From contig CM022672.1 in NCBI GenBank assembly GCA_012295275.1, positions 353,943 to 417,942 on the forward strand: a stretch of DNA of 64,000 nt, read 5' to 3'. This stretch comes from Chrysomallon squamiferum (lineage: Eukaryota > Mollusca > Gastropoda > Neomphalida > Peltospiridae). A program made the position numbers and the translations under genes. The notes under the pieces are model-generated. The model was not told the origin of the DNA. It was given only the letters and a program-made list of their open reading frames with translations, and did not search any database. Shown here one piece after another: positions 41,691-56,000 of the stretch (position 1 is its first letter; each line of letters begins with the position of its first letter).

Positions 41691-44021
41691 CGACTGAACA
41701 GAAACGTTATTCTACTGACATAGGTGCTGTGTAATAGAAATGTGGAAGTCGCAACGAACAGTTAACAGATTATAGAAATTCAGTTTCTCTCCTATTGAAT
41801 TCCTTAAGGATTATTTAAAGTAAATATTCTGTATATCGCATTCATTTTAGTTCCCGAACTATTTTGCACTTTCAATGTAATTTTTCTACAGGGGGAGAAA
41901 AAGCAAAACAAAAACGATACATTTGGCAAAATTATAATTTGATTTTTAAAACCTTCGCTCCACGTTATTATTACATTTTTTTTTTTTTTTTTTTTTGTAA
42001 ATTTACTTATTGTAATCTGATAAAGGTTTTTTCCTTTTTTGGTAATTAATGTTGCCAGTTTTTGGAAATTTGATATTCAGTAAGATGAATAACTAAAAAA
42101 ACGTAACAAAACTGTTTACAGTCTTATTATAAGGTTAAATACATCTGAATATTGTTGAAGTGACATTTAAAAAATATATATTTGACAAAGTAGGAAATAG
42201 ATTTATTTTACTATATGCCTTAACACTGACATGAGGCACATTCATGTGTTGTCAGAGAATAATCAATGACGGTTATTTACCAACTAACATAATCAGTAAT
42301 GTCTTTCAGAAAATTGTAATTCAAAAACAAGACAACCACATTGAGTATACAGTTTATTTACCAACTAATATAATCTTGTACAGTTTTATTCTTGTAGACA
42401 GTGCATGCATGCTTTACAAATACAAATACATTCATTTCATTAATAGCAGTTTTTCATCTTATCTCTAAATCAAAATGTGAATTTAGCATTGATAACTTAC
42501 TAGCATAATCAGTACAGATAAATAAACACAGATGTCTCGACAAAAGTTTAACACAGGACAAACATTCAAACAGTCCTTGTTAAATAAAACCATGCAGATT
42601 CTGAAAAATGTTTGGTTTTGTCTTTATACTTTCTTCAGTTTATAAAAAAAAAAAAAAAAAAAAAAAGTGCACACAATACAGGCTTCAGTATTAATAACCA
42701 TATAATCCTCAGTAATAAAATTTGATTTTAGTCTTTTCAGTCACTAACATGGTCACCAAACCCATTTATCTATTTTTACATTAATAAGGTTTTTTTTCAT
42801 GTTAAGCATTTTAAAATAAATATTTGTTTCATTAATGGTTTGTGACCAATAGCAACTTTGTTAAGTCTTTCAGAAAAGAAGACACACCGGATATACTGTT
42901 AGCAAACTCAGAACATAAAGCATTAAATAAAAATGAGTGCATTTTAATGCTTGATATATCAAAATGCTGAAGTTTTGTTCCTCAGTGACCTAAATATTAA
43001 ATTCTTAATATTTCACCATTTTTGAAGACAGTAACAACATACAGACAGAACTTCACAATACAAGAAAATAAAGAAAAAACGAGTTTAAAGGTTAAAATTT
43101 TTACTAGATGAATGCCTGCTTTTCAATAAAAAATAAAAAAAAAAAATAAAAATAAAAGATAAAACAATTGAACATTTTTTCACAAACTAGTCCTACAAAT
43201 ACAGAAAACATTAGAAAATGACAGATTTATAATATTTTATAAACATTCAAAATTATTCCAAACATTGTCTATGATGTGAATGAGAAAAAAGTTCAGAAAA
43301 TATTTCTGAACTATAAAAAGATGAACAAAATTGAGAATTTACTGAGAATACAAAGAAACCTTAAAAATAAGTGAATCCTTATCATTTCTAAATATTTTTC
43401 ACTGAAGTTTAACATAGATAGCATAATTCCAAAAAGCAGCAACTCAGAATGTTTTAATTTGATTTCAGAATTAATTTCTTTTCACAAATATTATCATAGA
43501 TTTCATGCACAAAAGTGAACAAGATGAGTTATCTAAATACTGGAGAACAAATCCCACATGAGTGTGATACAAGAATCAATTTGTAAGAAACAATTATTAA
43601 TAAACTATTTCAAAGTGTTGTGTAACAGAGCATAAGCTTCAAAGCAAAAACCATTTATAATATGCAGAAATTATTTTTGAAACAGAGTGCCCAAATTTTT
43701 ATGAAAGTTAAAAATCATTATTGAGTACATACATCATGCTGACAAATCAAATCAAAATATAACAGATATTTAATCAATACTGTTAATTTTAATGATTTCT
43801 AAATTGTCAAAACATTAGCATACTAATTTATTTTACATAAAACAGTATATAGTATCTGAGGAAAACAAATTAGAAACAAAAACACACAAATAATTTTAAA
43901 ATGATTGCCTTTATCCTCAAATATCCACTACCAGTAGAGAAAATCACCCAGTTTACCACTAACATATAAAGAAAAACAGTTTTGTACACAGTTAACATAT
44001 CTTCAGTTATCTTTCTTGGTT
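41691..44021. other. Region between the SRSF10 5' end and the eIF3a stop codon
   Basis: It contains the eIF3a 3' UTR (leftwards from 44,021) and the SRSF10 promoter. Homopolymers occur at about 41,967-41,996 and 42,642-42,666. A short direct repeat (TTATTTACCAACTAA, about 42,274 and 42,355) is present. No exon was supported. Confidence 0.55.
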
Positions 44022-47000
44022 TCAACGTCGCACAGTTGTCCAGCCATCATCATCTTGAGCTGAAAAAAAATGTATAAATTATATTTTTTTAAATATCAAA
44101 ATAGACAAGCATCAGTTTAGCATTTTAATTAATAAACTATATTATTTCTGTTGAAAGTGACATCACACAGAATTCTTCTAGCATGTCACTCACATACAGG
44201 TGTTGGGTGGACTAGAATTGTAGAAAAAATGAGAAGCATCAAGTTTAAAATTTGGAACAACTCAATATTAATATGACTAAAAAGAATAAGGAAATAAAAC
44301 TTACGTCGATCCAATCTTTTCTCTTTAGGTGGGGTGTGATCATCTGAAAAAAAGAAAGCTAAAATGAGCATTCCAACATTCTTGTTAACAGTTTGAAGAA
44401 AGAACTATTTAAATGCAACAAAAGCTTCAAAAGAATGTTATCACAAAATATAAGCTGTTTTTCCTTTTAAATATTTGTAACTGTAAAAGTAAAAGGCAGA
44501 GCAATTATGGTATTTAATTTATTTACTTAATAAAAACATTAAAGCAAAAATAACAAATTTAAAATGTTTACCATCTACTGTGTGAAAATGCAAAATATCA
44601 AGGTGGTTATTAAAAGAGGAATATTAGTAGTTTTAGCCACATATCAAATAGCAAAGTATGAGAAAGAAAGTGAACCAAATAAACAAATAACTGAAGGGCC
44701 AGTCATCTGTTTACCTGATCTGGCCGATTGACCACGATCTCGCCATGAACTTTCACCTCTCACTGGTGGTCCTCGGTCTTCACCCCGATCTCGTTCTCTG
44801 TCCCCTCCACCTCGTTCTCTCCAAGTTCCAGCAGGTGGTGCTCGACTTTCTCTCACAGGGGCAGCCCTGTCCCTCCAGCCTCTTGGACTCTCTACATCCT
44901 CTCTCGGACCGTGATCAAAACGATCATCTCTGGCTGGCATTCTATCTCGTCCAAAATCTCGTGGCCCATGGTCGTCTCGCACAGGAACCCTGTCTCTGAA
45001 TGACCTTTCCTCTCTAGGTGGACCCCTGTCTCTGAAATCTCTGTCATCCCTTGGTGGAACTCTGTCCCTGAAATCTCTTTCTGATCTTACTGGAGGGGCT
45101 CTGTCCCTGAAATCCCTGTCATCCCTTGCTGGAACTTTGTCTCTAAAATCTCTTTCATCCCTTAGTGGTCCCCTGTCCCTGAAATCTCTGTCGTCCCTAG
45201 CTGGGCCTCGGCCTCTGATGTCTTTGTCTTCCCTCAATACACCTAGATCTCTTTCATGTCCTTTGTCTTGGTCATCCCGTGTTGGGCCCCTATCCCTCCA
45301 CCCGCCTTCATCTCTAATTATCCTGTAAAAAACCACTTGTATGTCATACACAAACAAGAAATATTCACACAAATATTTGGTATTTATCTTTACTGTTTTG
45401 GGTGATATAATATTGTTCAAAACAAAGTGTGACAAAAAATAATACTCTTACAGAACATTTGGACTATCATTTTCCATTCACAACTTGAGTGAAAACATCA
45501 CTAAATACATGAAAGATGAAGTCTTTTTTTCTTCCTGACTCTACTTGATGAAACGTTACAGGAATTTGAGTAAACAAATATGTGATGATGGCACAACTAC
45601 AGAAAAATAACATCTCCCAGATTAAATTATTTTACTGTTATATTTCTTCAATAAAACCAAACACAAAAAATAAATGCTAAATGAAATATGAACCTGGACA
45701 TTAACAAAATACTTTCAACTATTTTTTAATTTTTAATTCAAGGTAACACATATTTTTCTCTATGTATTTAACTTACTCTCGGTCTGGTTCACGTTTCCAG
45801 CTGTTTTCTCTCTCCTTCTCTCGTTCTCTCCATCCACCACCTTCACGTGGTCTGGGTCTCCATACGACTTTCTCACCACCAGAGTCACCCTTTCTCCAGT
45901 CAACATCGCCATCAACATCTTTACTACGCCATGTTTCAGCCGGTCGACTTGGTTCATCTTCTCTGCTGTTAGAATGATAATTGTTACGTTTATGAATTTA
46001 TGATAAAAAAAAAAACCTGAGAAGAAACACACAAATGTTAAATTAACATAATAAAGAACTAGACAAGTATTTTTTTTTCTTTTTCTTAACAACTCCTTAT
46101 TAGTAGCTGACATCTGCATTATTACAAGCAGCTTCTACCAGGCAGGAACACTCGATTTGGATACATCTATCACAAAGTCTCTCATCAAGGTTTCACGACA
46201 CTAATTAACAAATGGATTATTATAAGGAGGATATTTTATAGCTTGAGGCTTTTTAAAACAAATATTTACCTTCGCTGCATGGCTTCCTGTCTCTGTCGCT
46301 GTCGTTCTTCTATCTCTCTCTCACGCTGCCGCTGTTTCTCTGCCTGTGCTTCAAGCTTGGCTAACTTCTCCTGATACTCTTGTTCTTCTTGTTCTCTCTT
46401 CTCTCGCTCAATTCTCTCCTTTTCTTCTCTCTCTGAAAATTGTTTTCAAATAACAGCATTTTTAAAAACAGCTGCTAAAAATCTTTTGAGTTTTGAGAAA
46501 AAAGACTACTTTTATTGTTAGCAAGTTTAACATTTTATCAGAAAATTTTCAAAACTAAAGTGACAAAGTAAATAACGATCCCTGTGAATGAATTTTATGA
46601 TGACAACCACTATCGACTCACCTCTCTTCATTGCTTCATCTTTGGCTCTTTGTTTTGCCTCAGCACGCTCTTCTCTCCATTTTATTCTCCTTTCTTCTTT
46701 CCTTTTTGCTTTTCTCTCCTGCAGTCGAATCTTTCTTTCTTCATCTATCTTCTGTTCAAACTCCTTCAGATGAACCTGAGTTAACAAAAAAACCCATCTT
46801 ATGACATTACTGATAAATGTTAAGTTTGACACATAAAATTTCAAAGCAATAAAGATAATTTAATCAAAGGTATGTATTTCTTTATGCTATTTTTATACAC
46901 GTAATCAGCCAATCAGAATCAAAATATATATATTTTTTTATCTTCCAGTTCATTGCATTAAATTTTTCCATGTAACTGTTTCAATCCTCTAAAATGATCC

Positions 47001-50000
47001 TAAACTAACAAGGAAATGATGATTTGGGTGTAGTGATTATAGTAATGACATGAGGAACAAATGGGGGTGAATACTAAACTCACCAATATGAAAAACCAAA
47101 AAAAAAAAAACTATATAAAAAATAGATTCAAATTAGAAATTTTAGGTAAGATTTCAAAATATAAATATGTAATAATACTAAATTTTACTTACTACAAATA
47201 AACATATCACTTATAGAAATTCTGCTGTTATTTGGTTACTAGTTTGAAATATCTACACGAAAACATTTCAAGTGGAGACCAGTTTTTTTATTTAATATCT
47301 GCCCGTCTTGACACTAAAATAACACAAAACAGTTACTCTAGCAACACTCAGGGCAATACCAAACTCACCATTCATTTAGTATTTTTACAGAATTCCAAAA
47401 TAATCTGATCCATAATGAATATCTGTATGTGTCAATGCTTTTAAAGTTATTTTATGATGTAGGAAGAAAAAATTGAATTTTCATATATCTACAGATTTTT
47501 CAATATGTCAGCTAATTTCACTTGTTTACAGATATTTCAATATCTCAGCTGATTTAACCTGTTTACAGATTTTTGAGTATGTCAGCTGGTTTTTAGTCTG
47601 CAATGTCTACAAAAACATGGCAAGTGGAGACAGCTTTTTTTGTCTGTGCCCGTCTTGACACTGAAGTAACACTACAGCTACACCAGCAACACTCGGGGCC
47701 AACACAACTCTAAAAGAAGTCACTGTATACAATTCTTACTTCTTGTTATTTTTAACTCCTCATCAACATTAACAATCGTATTTCAAACTTATGAAGCTAA
47801 AAGCAAGTCTAAAACATTAAATTGCTTCATTACACATGAAAGACTTTTACCGATTGCAAATTAATAATAATTTTAGATGTTCTTCATGTTTTACTTCGTT
47901 ACTAGACAGAAATATCTAAACTAGCAACATCTAGGGCATATTAACAAAATAACATTATTAGATATGTAATGTATCCATATTTCATACATGGTGTGTATGT
48001 ATATGTAAATTTACAAACGTGTATGGATGGATATACAAGGTGTATTTTCTTCAAGCAGTTACATTTAATATCTAAACACATTTTTAAGAAAACACCATAA
48101 ATAGAATACATTTATTTATTATTACTTTTTTTTTTTACATTATTCTGAGACAAACCAAATATCAAATTTTAAAACTGTTATGCCTGACACATTTAAAGCA
48201 CTTGTTTAATAAGTTTGTTTCATCACAATTTAAAGCCTGTTTTCTTTATTGTATGTTGGGTTTTCATATGCCCTTGCCAAACATTTGACAGGACTGCCAA
48301 CTAGTTTATATTAGTCCCTGCAGACAGTTGAGATAAAATATCTCATAGTGTAAATGAGTACAAAACTATATATTATGAACATTGCACATGCTTTTTAAAC
48401 AAAACTCAGGTATAACACACACAGTACATCATAATGTTTGCTTTTACAAAAACACATTAAACACACACCTTTACAGACAGATAAACACTATGGATAATTA
48501 ATTAAAGAAAAATTCCTCATATAATACAATATACTGAATACAAAATTTACAATTTTCTTAAAAACATCCCTATACTATATACTGTAAATCCAAAACATTG
48601 TATATTTTGTATAACAGTTTTTTTTTTTTTTTTTAAATACTATGTAGAAGTTTCAAAAAAAATAAATAAATAAATAAATAAATAAAAATATAACAACTTT
48701 GGCAAAATAAAATTCTTTCTTTAAACAAAGAATCATTATATCTGAAACACAGAACTGTATTGACAAAACATCCCTGTAATTCAAACTGTAGTAAGGTCTG
48801 TATTTGTCATATGGTTACTAGTTTGAAATATATACAAAAATATTTCAAGTGGAGACCAATTTTTTTTATCTCTGCCCATCCTGACACTAAAATAACACAA
48901 AACAGTTACACTAGCAACACTCAGGGCAAGAACAAAGTGACTGCTATAGAATCTATCACAAATCAGCTACTTTTATCAACTGTGCCATTTATTCATCTCT
49001 ATGAGGAAGCATTTCATTTGGTCATATATGTATGTGTGTGTGCATTGTTAAAAGAAGTTTTAAAATAACCCTGTGTAATAATCCATTTTCACCTCCCCAT
49101 GTTTAATGAAACTAAATACTTAGTGTTAAGCTTTTACCAAGATCAAATGAAACAAGTTCTTAAATAAATTCAGGCAAAAGCCAAAGTTTTAAAAATATTG
49201 TATGTTTACTTTCCTGGCTGTTATTTAGTACTGAAGACAGAAAATAAATGTTTTCATCTAAAACATGTGTTATCTGTATGTTGGGTTTTCATATGCCAAT
49301 GCCATATATCTGACAGGACATGCAGACTGCCAACTAGTTTATATCAGTCCCTGGAGACAGGTGAGATAAATAATATCTCATCTCACAATATCAGGGACAT
49401 GTATTGATAGTGAAATCATCCACAGAAAAAAATCACTGGTATTTAAACAATATATATATTTTTTTTAACTACAATCTGAGTTTTTGATTCTCAGATTTCC
49501 TTGTCACTGTAAGATTATGTTGTATGAACAGTTAACTACCTACAAATCACTTTAATCTAAACTTGCCTCCTACTTCAGGCAGAGATGCTGGAGAGGGAAA
49601 TAAAGTAAAAATACATGCGTAAATAAAACCTGCCTCGTATTCTGATTTCCTCGCCTCTCTCAGACGACTGATAAACTCATCTTTGTCCACTTTCATCCTG
49701 TTCAGTCTCTTCTGAGTGATCAGTGCATACTCCCGTTCTTTTTCCAACGCCTCAATCTGTAAATCAGTGTTTAAAACAACTTCACATGTCACTAGTGTTT
49801 ATGTGTGCAATGTTATTTTATCTTATTCATAAATCAGTATTTACACATCAAATGTCCTATCAATGAATGTTTCAAATTATTTAAAATAAATAAATATATA
49901 TATAAATAATATTTAAAATTTTGCAATACTGAACACAATGGTTAAAAATATTTCTAACAGATGTCTACAAATATAAAAAATTCTTCTTACTCTTTCCAGT

Positions 50001-53000
50001 TCATGCCGTTCCCAGAATTCTCTAGCTCTGATGTCATCATCTTCAAACTGTTTTTCCAGAAGTGGAATCTCAAGCAGACGTCTTGCTCTCTGGAAATAAT
50101 CCACCTGAAAAAAACCCCACCAAAAACTTTCTAAATTAATTCCACACTACTAAGAAAGTCAAAGAAAACATAAATAAGGTAAACAGACAATATAGATTGA
50201 AGTAAGAAAAAGGAAAGAAACACCAATTTAATGGTGTGTGTAAATAAAAAATGTTAAAAACAAAAAACTGATTGCAGTAATAGATAGATAAATAATGAAA
50301 TGTTTGAATACAAACCTTTTTCTCCTGTCCTTTCAGTCTCTCTTGTAATTCTCTCTTCTCCTTCTCCAGCTGTTCTACCTGTTTCTGCATTATCTCATCT
50401 ACATCCAGCTCAGCAAACTCCTGTATATCACATTTTATTTTTATAATTATACATCTACACTTAATTCTATGAAGTCCTGTACACAGCAAATACATTACTT
50501 TTAACAGAAATTATAAGTCCACAAATATATTACTTTAATAACATATTTAACTTGAAAAATTATAGATCAACTTCAGATATCTGCAAATGACAAATACATT
50601 AATAAAACAACTATCCATCTACATTGAACTCTTAAAACTATCACAAAATTAATTTTGGTAAAATACTATTTCTACACAGAGCTATATAAATTTCTATTTT
50701 TCAGATCATTATAAAAAGATTTTTACCTGTTTAAAATACCACACTACATCAAATCATTTAATGTTAAGACAAACAGTATCTGAAGTATAGTTACTGTTCA
50801 TAACATTTTTTAATCTTCGGATGTTTTTTTTACGTATTATGTCCACTCTACACCTTTATAAACATGAATCAATATACTTTGTTCATTTGTGACAAGAAAA
50901 CTAACATTATTTAACACAAACCTCTTCATCAATATCCTTGAATATCCTCGATCCTATGTCAGTTTTGCGGAGTTGTTCAATTCTCTCTTTGACATGTTTG
51001 CGTTTTATTTCCTGGTGTTCTTGGTGTTGTCGCTGTTTCTTCCTCTCCAAGGCTTCTCGTTCAAGTCTTGCCATCTCTGCCTCATAAGCTTTCTTTCTCT
51101 GAGTCTCAGCCATCTGGCTCTCCTCTCTCTCCTGTAACACATTTGTAAAATATTTTTACACAAATAAAATATTTTATTTTATGTTGCTGTAAACTGGTAA
51201 ACAGCCAAGTCCAAAAAAAATAAAAAAATAAAACAATCCTCAAACCTTTTTAAAGATCCTGCATATTTGAATGTGCATTGTCATTTTTTTCACTTATGCA
51301 TTATTTATATATTTCAGAAACTAGACATACCATCTTTCATTTCTGGTAATATTTAACTTGTAACAGTTTGAAGTTTGAAATGGGAAAACATTTGTTCAGT
51401 CAGTAAAAAAAACTCACTCTCTGGTCATTCATGTGTTCAAGCTGTTCTTTCCTGTCCTCAATGATCTGTCGTCTCATCAAGATTCTCTGGTGTTCCTTCT
51501 TACTTGTCATGCGGTAGTTGTTCACAATTGTCGCTCTCAGGTCATTTACCTCCTGAAAACACACCAGATTTCTGATACACTGACACAACAAAGAAAAGAG
51601 TTTAAAACAATGTTTGAAAGCGTCACTTTGCAGTTAAACTTATTTTTGATACAAGTAACACAACAAAGGTACATATCAAAGAAGATGGATGCTAAAATAC
51701 AAATACAAAACCAATTACGTTGGCTTCTTTAGGAACGATGATGGAAATGGCTTGTTGCAGGGCGTGTGCCATACAGGTCAGCTGGTTTCTGATCTGTTCA
51801 CTGGGCATGCTCTGTATGTACGGACCTTCAGGCACATCCTCTTTCTGAGCCACACCAAGATTTGTTCCAAAACTGATAGATTTTGTCTTGTGACATATTC
51901 GAACCTGCAAAAATATTTTATCATTATACTACACCTATAAATATTGTTAAAACGTTGATATGTAATTCACACAGAAAAATAGTATTTTAAAAAATGTTCT
52001 CGAACATTACTTTCTGTCTATAAATACACATTATGCCGACACAGATTTAATATTTCACAATTTGTTTTTTTTTAAAGGTCAGTGGTGTGGAAACAAGTAA
52101 TACATTTTGAAATCTGGCAGTAGAATTTGTTATGTACCTGAAGTTCAAGTGTTTTTGCAGCATTCACAATAATTCTTTCCAGTCTGAACTGTGATGCAAA
52201 AGGGACCAGACTGAGTAATCGTGACATCTCAATGGCCTGATACACCTGAGACACCTGGAATATTTTTATAATTATTATACACAACATTTAGAAAGAAAAC
52301 ATTAAATATGACTTCACACTGGATTAACTGATGACTACCTCTCCTAAACACAAGTATGTATCTCATGTATACATTCTTTAAGTAAAGCCTGTCACCATAG
52401 TATATACAATCATGTTTATAATATTGACTTGAATGGGTTATGACAATTTCTGTTACATTATGGAAAAAGATTTGTTATAAATGAAACAGCTGGAGTAATA
52501 AAAAGAAACTGTGATCTAATAAAATAAAATATTTTGTCTGATTTACTAAGTACAAACCTGTTTCAACACTCTGGTAATGATGATATCCTCCAAGGCTGGA
52601 ACATAACAACTTAGATCTTCACTCTTTGAGATGAACTCTATGGAGGGTGTTACCCTGGCAACCAGACGTAGTGGGTGGAACTCGACTTCCAGCCAGTGAT
52701 AGAGATTTTGTAACTCTGGACTGACATACTGGAGGATATTGTACTTCACCTGAAACATTCATTTTAGAAATCAAAGACCTGCAGCAAACAAATGTGTATA
52801 AAAATGTACACAATAAGTAATTTTTCTAAAGTTTTTCTTGAGTACTGTCAGCTGGTTTTTAGTCTGCAATGTCTACAAAAACATGGCAAGTGGAGACAGC
52901 TGTTTTTGTCTGTGCCCGTCTTGACACTGAAGTAACACTACAGCTACACCAGCAACACTCAGGGCAGAATGGTTTTATATTTCTTTATAACAAACTTTTA

Positions 53001-56000
53001 TAAACACAAACACACATTTGTTATAAATAACACAGACAGACATGAAAGTGAAATCTGAAGAAGTAACATACAAAATCTGACAACTATGCATCATCTCAGG
53101 CTAAATTTGTCAACTTACTAGATCTTTGACAAGAGCTTGTCTTGTAGGTGGGGCTGGCAACATCAGCAATGTTGCAAGATGACGCTGTTTATCAATACTA
53201 CTCTCATCCATGTCCAATAACTGACCAATAGAATTTCGTGAAGCAGGAATTGGAATAGCTAGAGTGGCACAGAGAACTCGTGAAGCCATTCTGTAAATAT
53301 TACATTCTATATCTTGATATTCTACATCATAAATAAATTATAAATCTAATTAAATCCCTGTAAAACTTATTTTATTACTTAAAGAAATTACAAATCAATA
53401 ATGAAAAGATTACTAAAAAACAAAATATATATACATTACAGTATATAAATTAACAGAAAGAACTAAATATTAACCTCTAAACCAGTTCTAATATTTGTAC
53501 CAATCTGAAATGAAAAACTTTAGTCAAACATTTGCTGAAATGTCAAAAATTGTAAGAACTCACTTCTGCAGTTCTTCTTGAGATAAATTCTTTCTCTGTT
53601 CACGAGTGAGATGGAAAACTCGATGCAGGGTGGAAGCATGGAAGAGAAAACTTCCAGATTTCCAGAAGACTAAGCCAAGTTTCTGGTAGTAGTTGGCCAT
53701 CAGCGAGGGTTTGGGCGATTTCTTTGAGAGACTGATCAGTCCATGGATGTCCTCCACTGCCTTGAATGCTTCCTGGAGTCAATTTATTTATCATATAAAT
53801 ACAAGTTATCATTTTAGCTTTATTAAAAAGGAGATGTTTTAATTTTGGGGAAGGCTTCTGTGAGAAAAGTTAAAAAGTCTCAGTAAATACAAATCATCAA
53901 CTGATAGTGTAATTTGAATATCCTGAATATAAATATTCATATTGAAAAAATATTTTAATAATATAATTTTATAAGATAAAACAGAAGTAAGAATCAGTTT
54001 TAAATTATAAAAGGTTATTTGTACCTGCCAGAGTTCCATGTTGATAGCATTATTGAGCTGTTCAAGTCTTGTTTCAAGATGCATGGCCTGAGACTCAGGG
54101 TTGTTCAGATTAATTGCAGTCTGCTGGTGTTGGTGTTTATGGACATGTCCAAGATGAGTTCTCAGCTAAATGAAAAAAAAAAAAAAATAAAAATAAAGGT
54201 CAATTCTGTTACATAACTCATTTGAAAATAGCAGTTAGAAAAGATAACAAAAATCTGGTGGATTAATTTGTACATTTCATATTTTGCGGTTATTTTAACA
54301 ACAATTTTGAACTCACATTACTTTTTCAAAAATGCTGAAAACATTCTAAGACAAGAAACAATTCACTCTGCTGGGACAACTGCATAAAAAAGGTCAAGGA
54401 TGCTTTTGAAACATCTGAAAGTCAAGTTATTTTGTATTTGTTAAAAATAAGAACACTTACGTTGTCACAAAGTTTTCTAAATTCTGTTTTCCTGCTGTAC
54501 TTCAGACAGAACTTGAATGCTGCAAATTTTAAAAAATAATAACAATGTAAAAATTCATTCAAGGTTATTAATCCAAGTATGGTTTCTGAGAAGCTAACAG
54601 ACAAACTAATAATTAAGTTGAATTTGTAACTAACAGAATTTATTACTGAAACAAGTACAAAGATCAGCTGTACTGAGAACACTAAAGCAGTACCTTGTTG
54701 TGCTATGTCCTGGTACAGTCTCTCAACACGCGAGTTGTTACGTAACAAGTCAAGACACTGGCGATATGACTCCCACAGAAATTTCACCCATGGCGTCAAG
54801 ATTGCTCTGTCAGTTCTGTCCTGTGCATCCTCTCCACTCACAGCCTTCAACAGCAGTCTAGAGACAACATTAAATAAACAAATTAAATTTCCAGCAGCAT
54901 ATATTTTTCATCATGATTGAAAAAGAAAGAAAAAAGGTTTGTCTGTAAATATAGTTATTCACATTGTAAATATTTCTAAATTAAACCAGTTTACAAGGTG
55001 AGAAGATTTTGAAACAGAACAGTAATTTTCAAGAAGAATTTTTAAAACTAGTATCACAGATAACATTACATTTCTGGAGAGGGCACATCAAGATCGTCAA
55101 TATCCACAACTGTCTGGTGTGACTGTTCTCTAGCCTGGTCAGTTTTCTCCTCAGCCAGTGCAATGTACTTTCTCACTACCTCAACTAGCGACTGAATGTT
55201 CACCTGCAGTCACAATAATTTCACTTACTGACAAATGAAAACATTTAATACAGTATCTAAGCTCACATGTACAAGTAATCTTTTTTATATTTTTATAATT
55301 AAAAAAAATTAAATAAAAAAAATATAAATTCAGTTTATGCATGCTTTACAGATTTATTTGATAATTATTACTAATCTGAATTCTCAAACCTAATGAAGAA
55401 CACTGAAACATGTTGTACATAATAAAGTCTAATATTGTAAAGTAAAAATGCTTAGAAATTTATTTGAAATATGACAGGTTACCTGCTGACAGATGTTCTT
55501 GTACTGATACAGTCCCTCCTTCGCTACGTGACTCTTTCGCAGCTCCACACATAGACCCAGATACATCTCCATGATGGGTTCGTGGATCTTCTGCCATGTG
55601 CGATGTTTCTTACTCTTGATAACATCGTAAAGCACATCAAGAGCTCGCTGCTTCTTACCCACATCAATAAATTCTATAAGTGAAAACAAAACATTATTAT
55701 TGTTTACTTTGGTAACATGCACACATTTACTAGATGTTATGTCTGGAAACTGACAGGTGTAAATAGGCAAAGATTCAAGAATTGTGTGGTGTGATGTCAG
55801 GAACTGTTACATTTTACAGATGATTTTTATCATTTCTAAAAACTAATAAACGCCTTAATATAAACTAATAAAGTTGAAAAAAGTGGAACAATAACTTATT
55901 TGTTTCATTTTACTTTTTATATATAAATAAATCTGAAAAAAAAAAAAAAAAAAAAAAACAACAGATAAATGATTTAGTTTAACTCTGCCCGCATATTGTT

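Noticed and set aside
44745-45328. Leu/Ser/Pro-rich plus-strand frames opposite eIF3a
   Set aside because: They are antisense shadows of the DRD-repeat coding exon.
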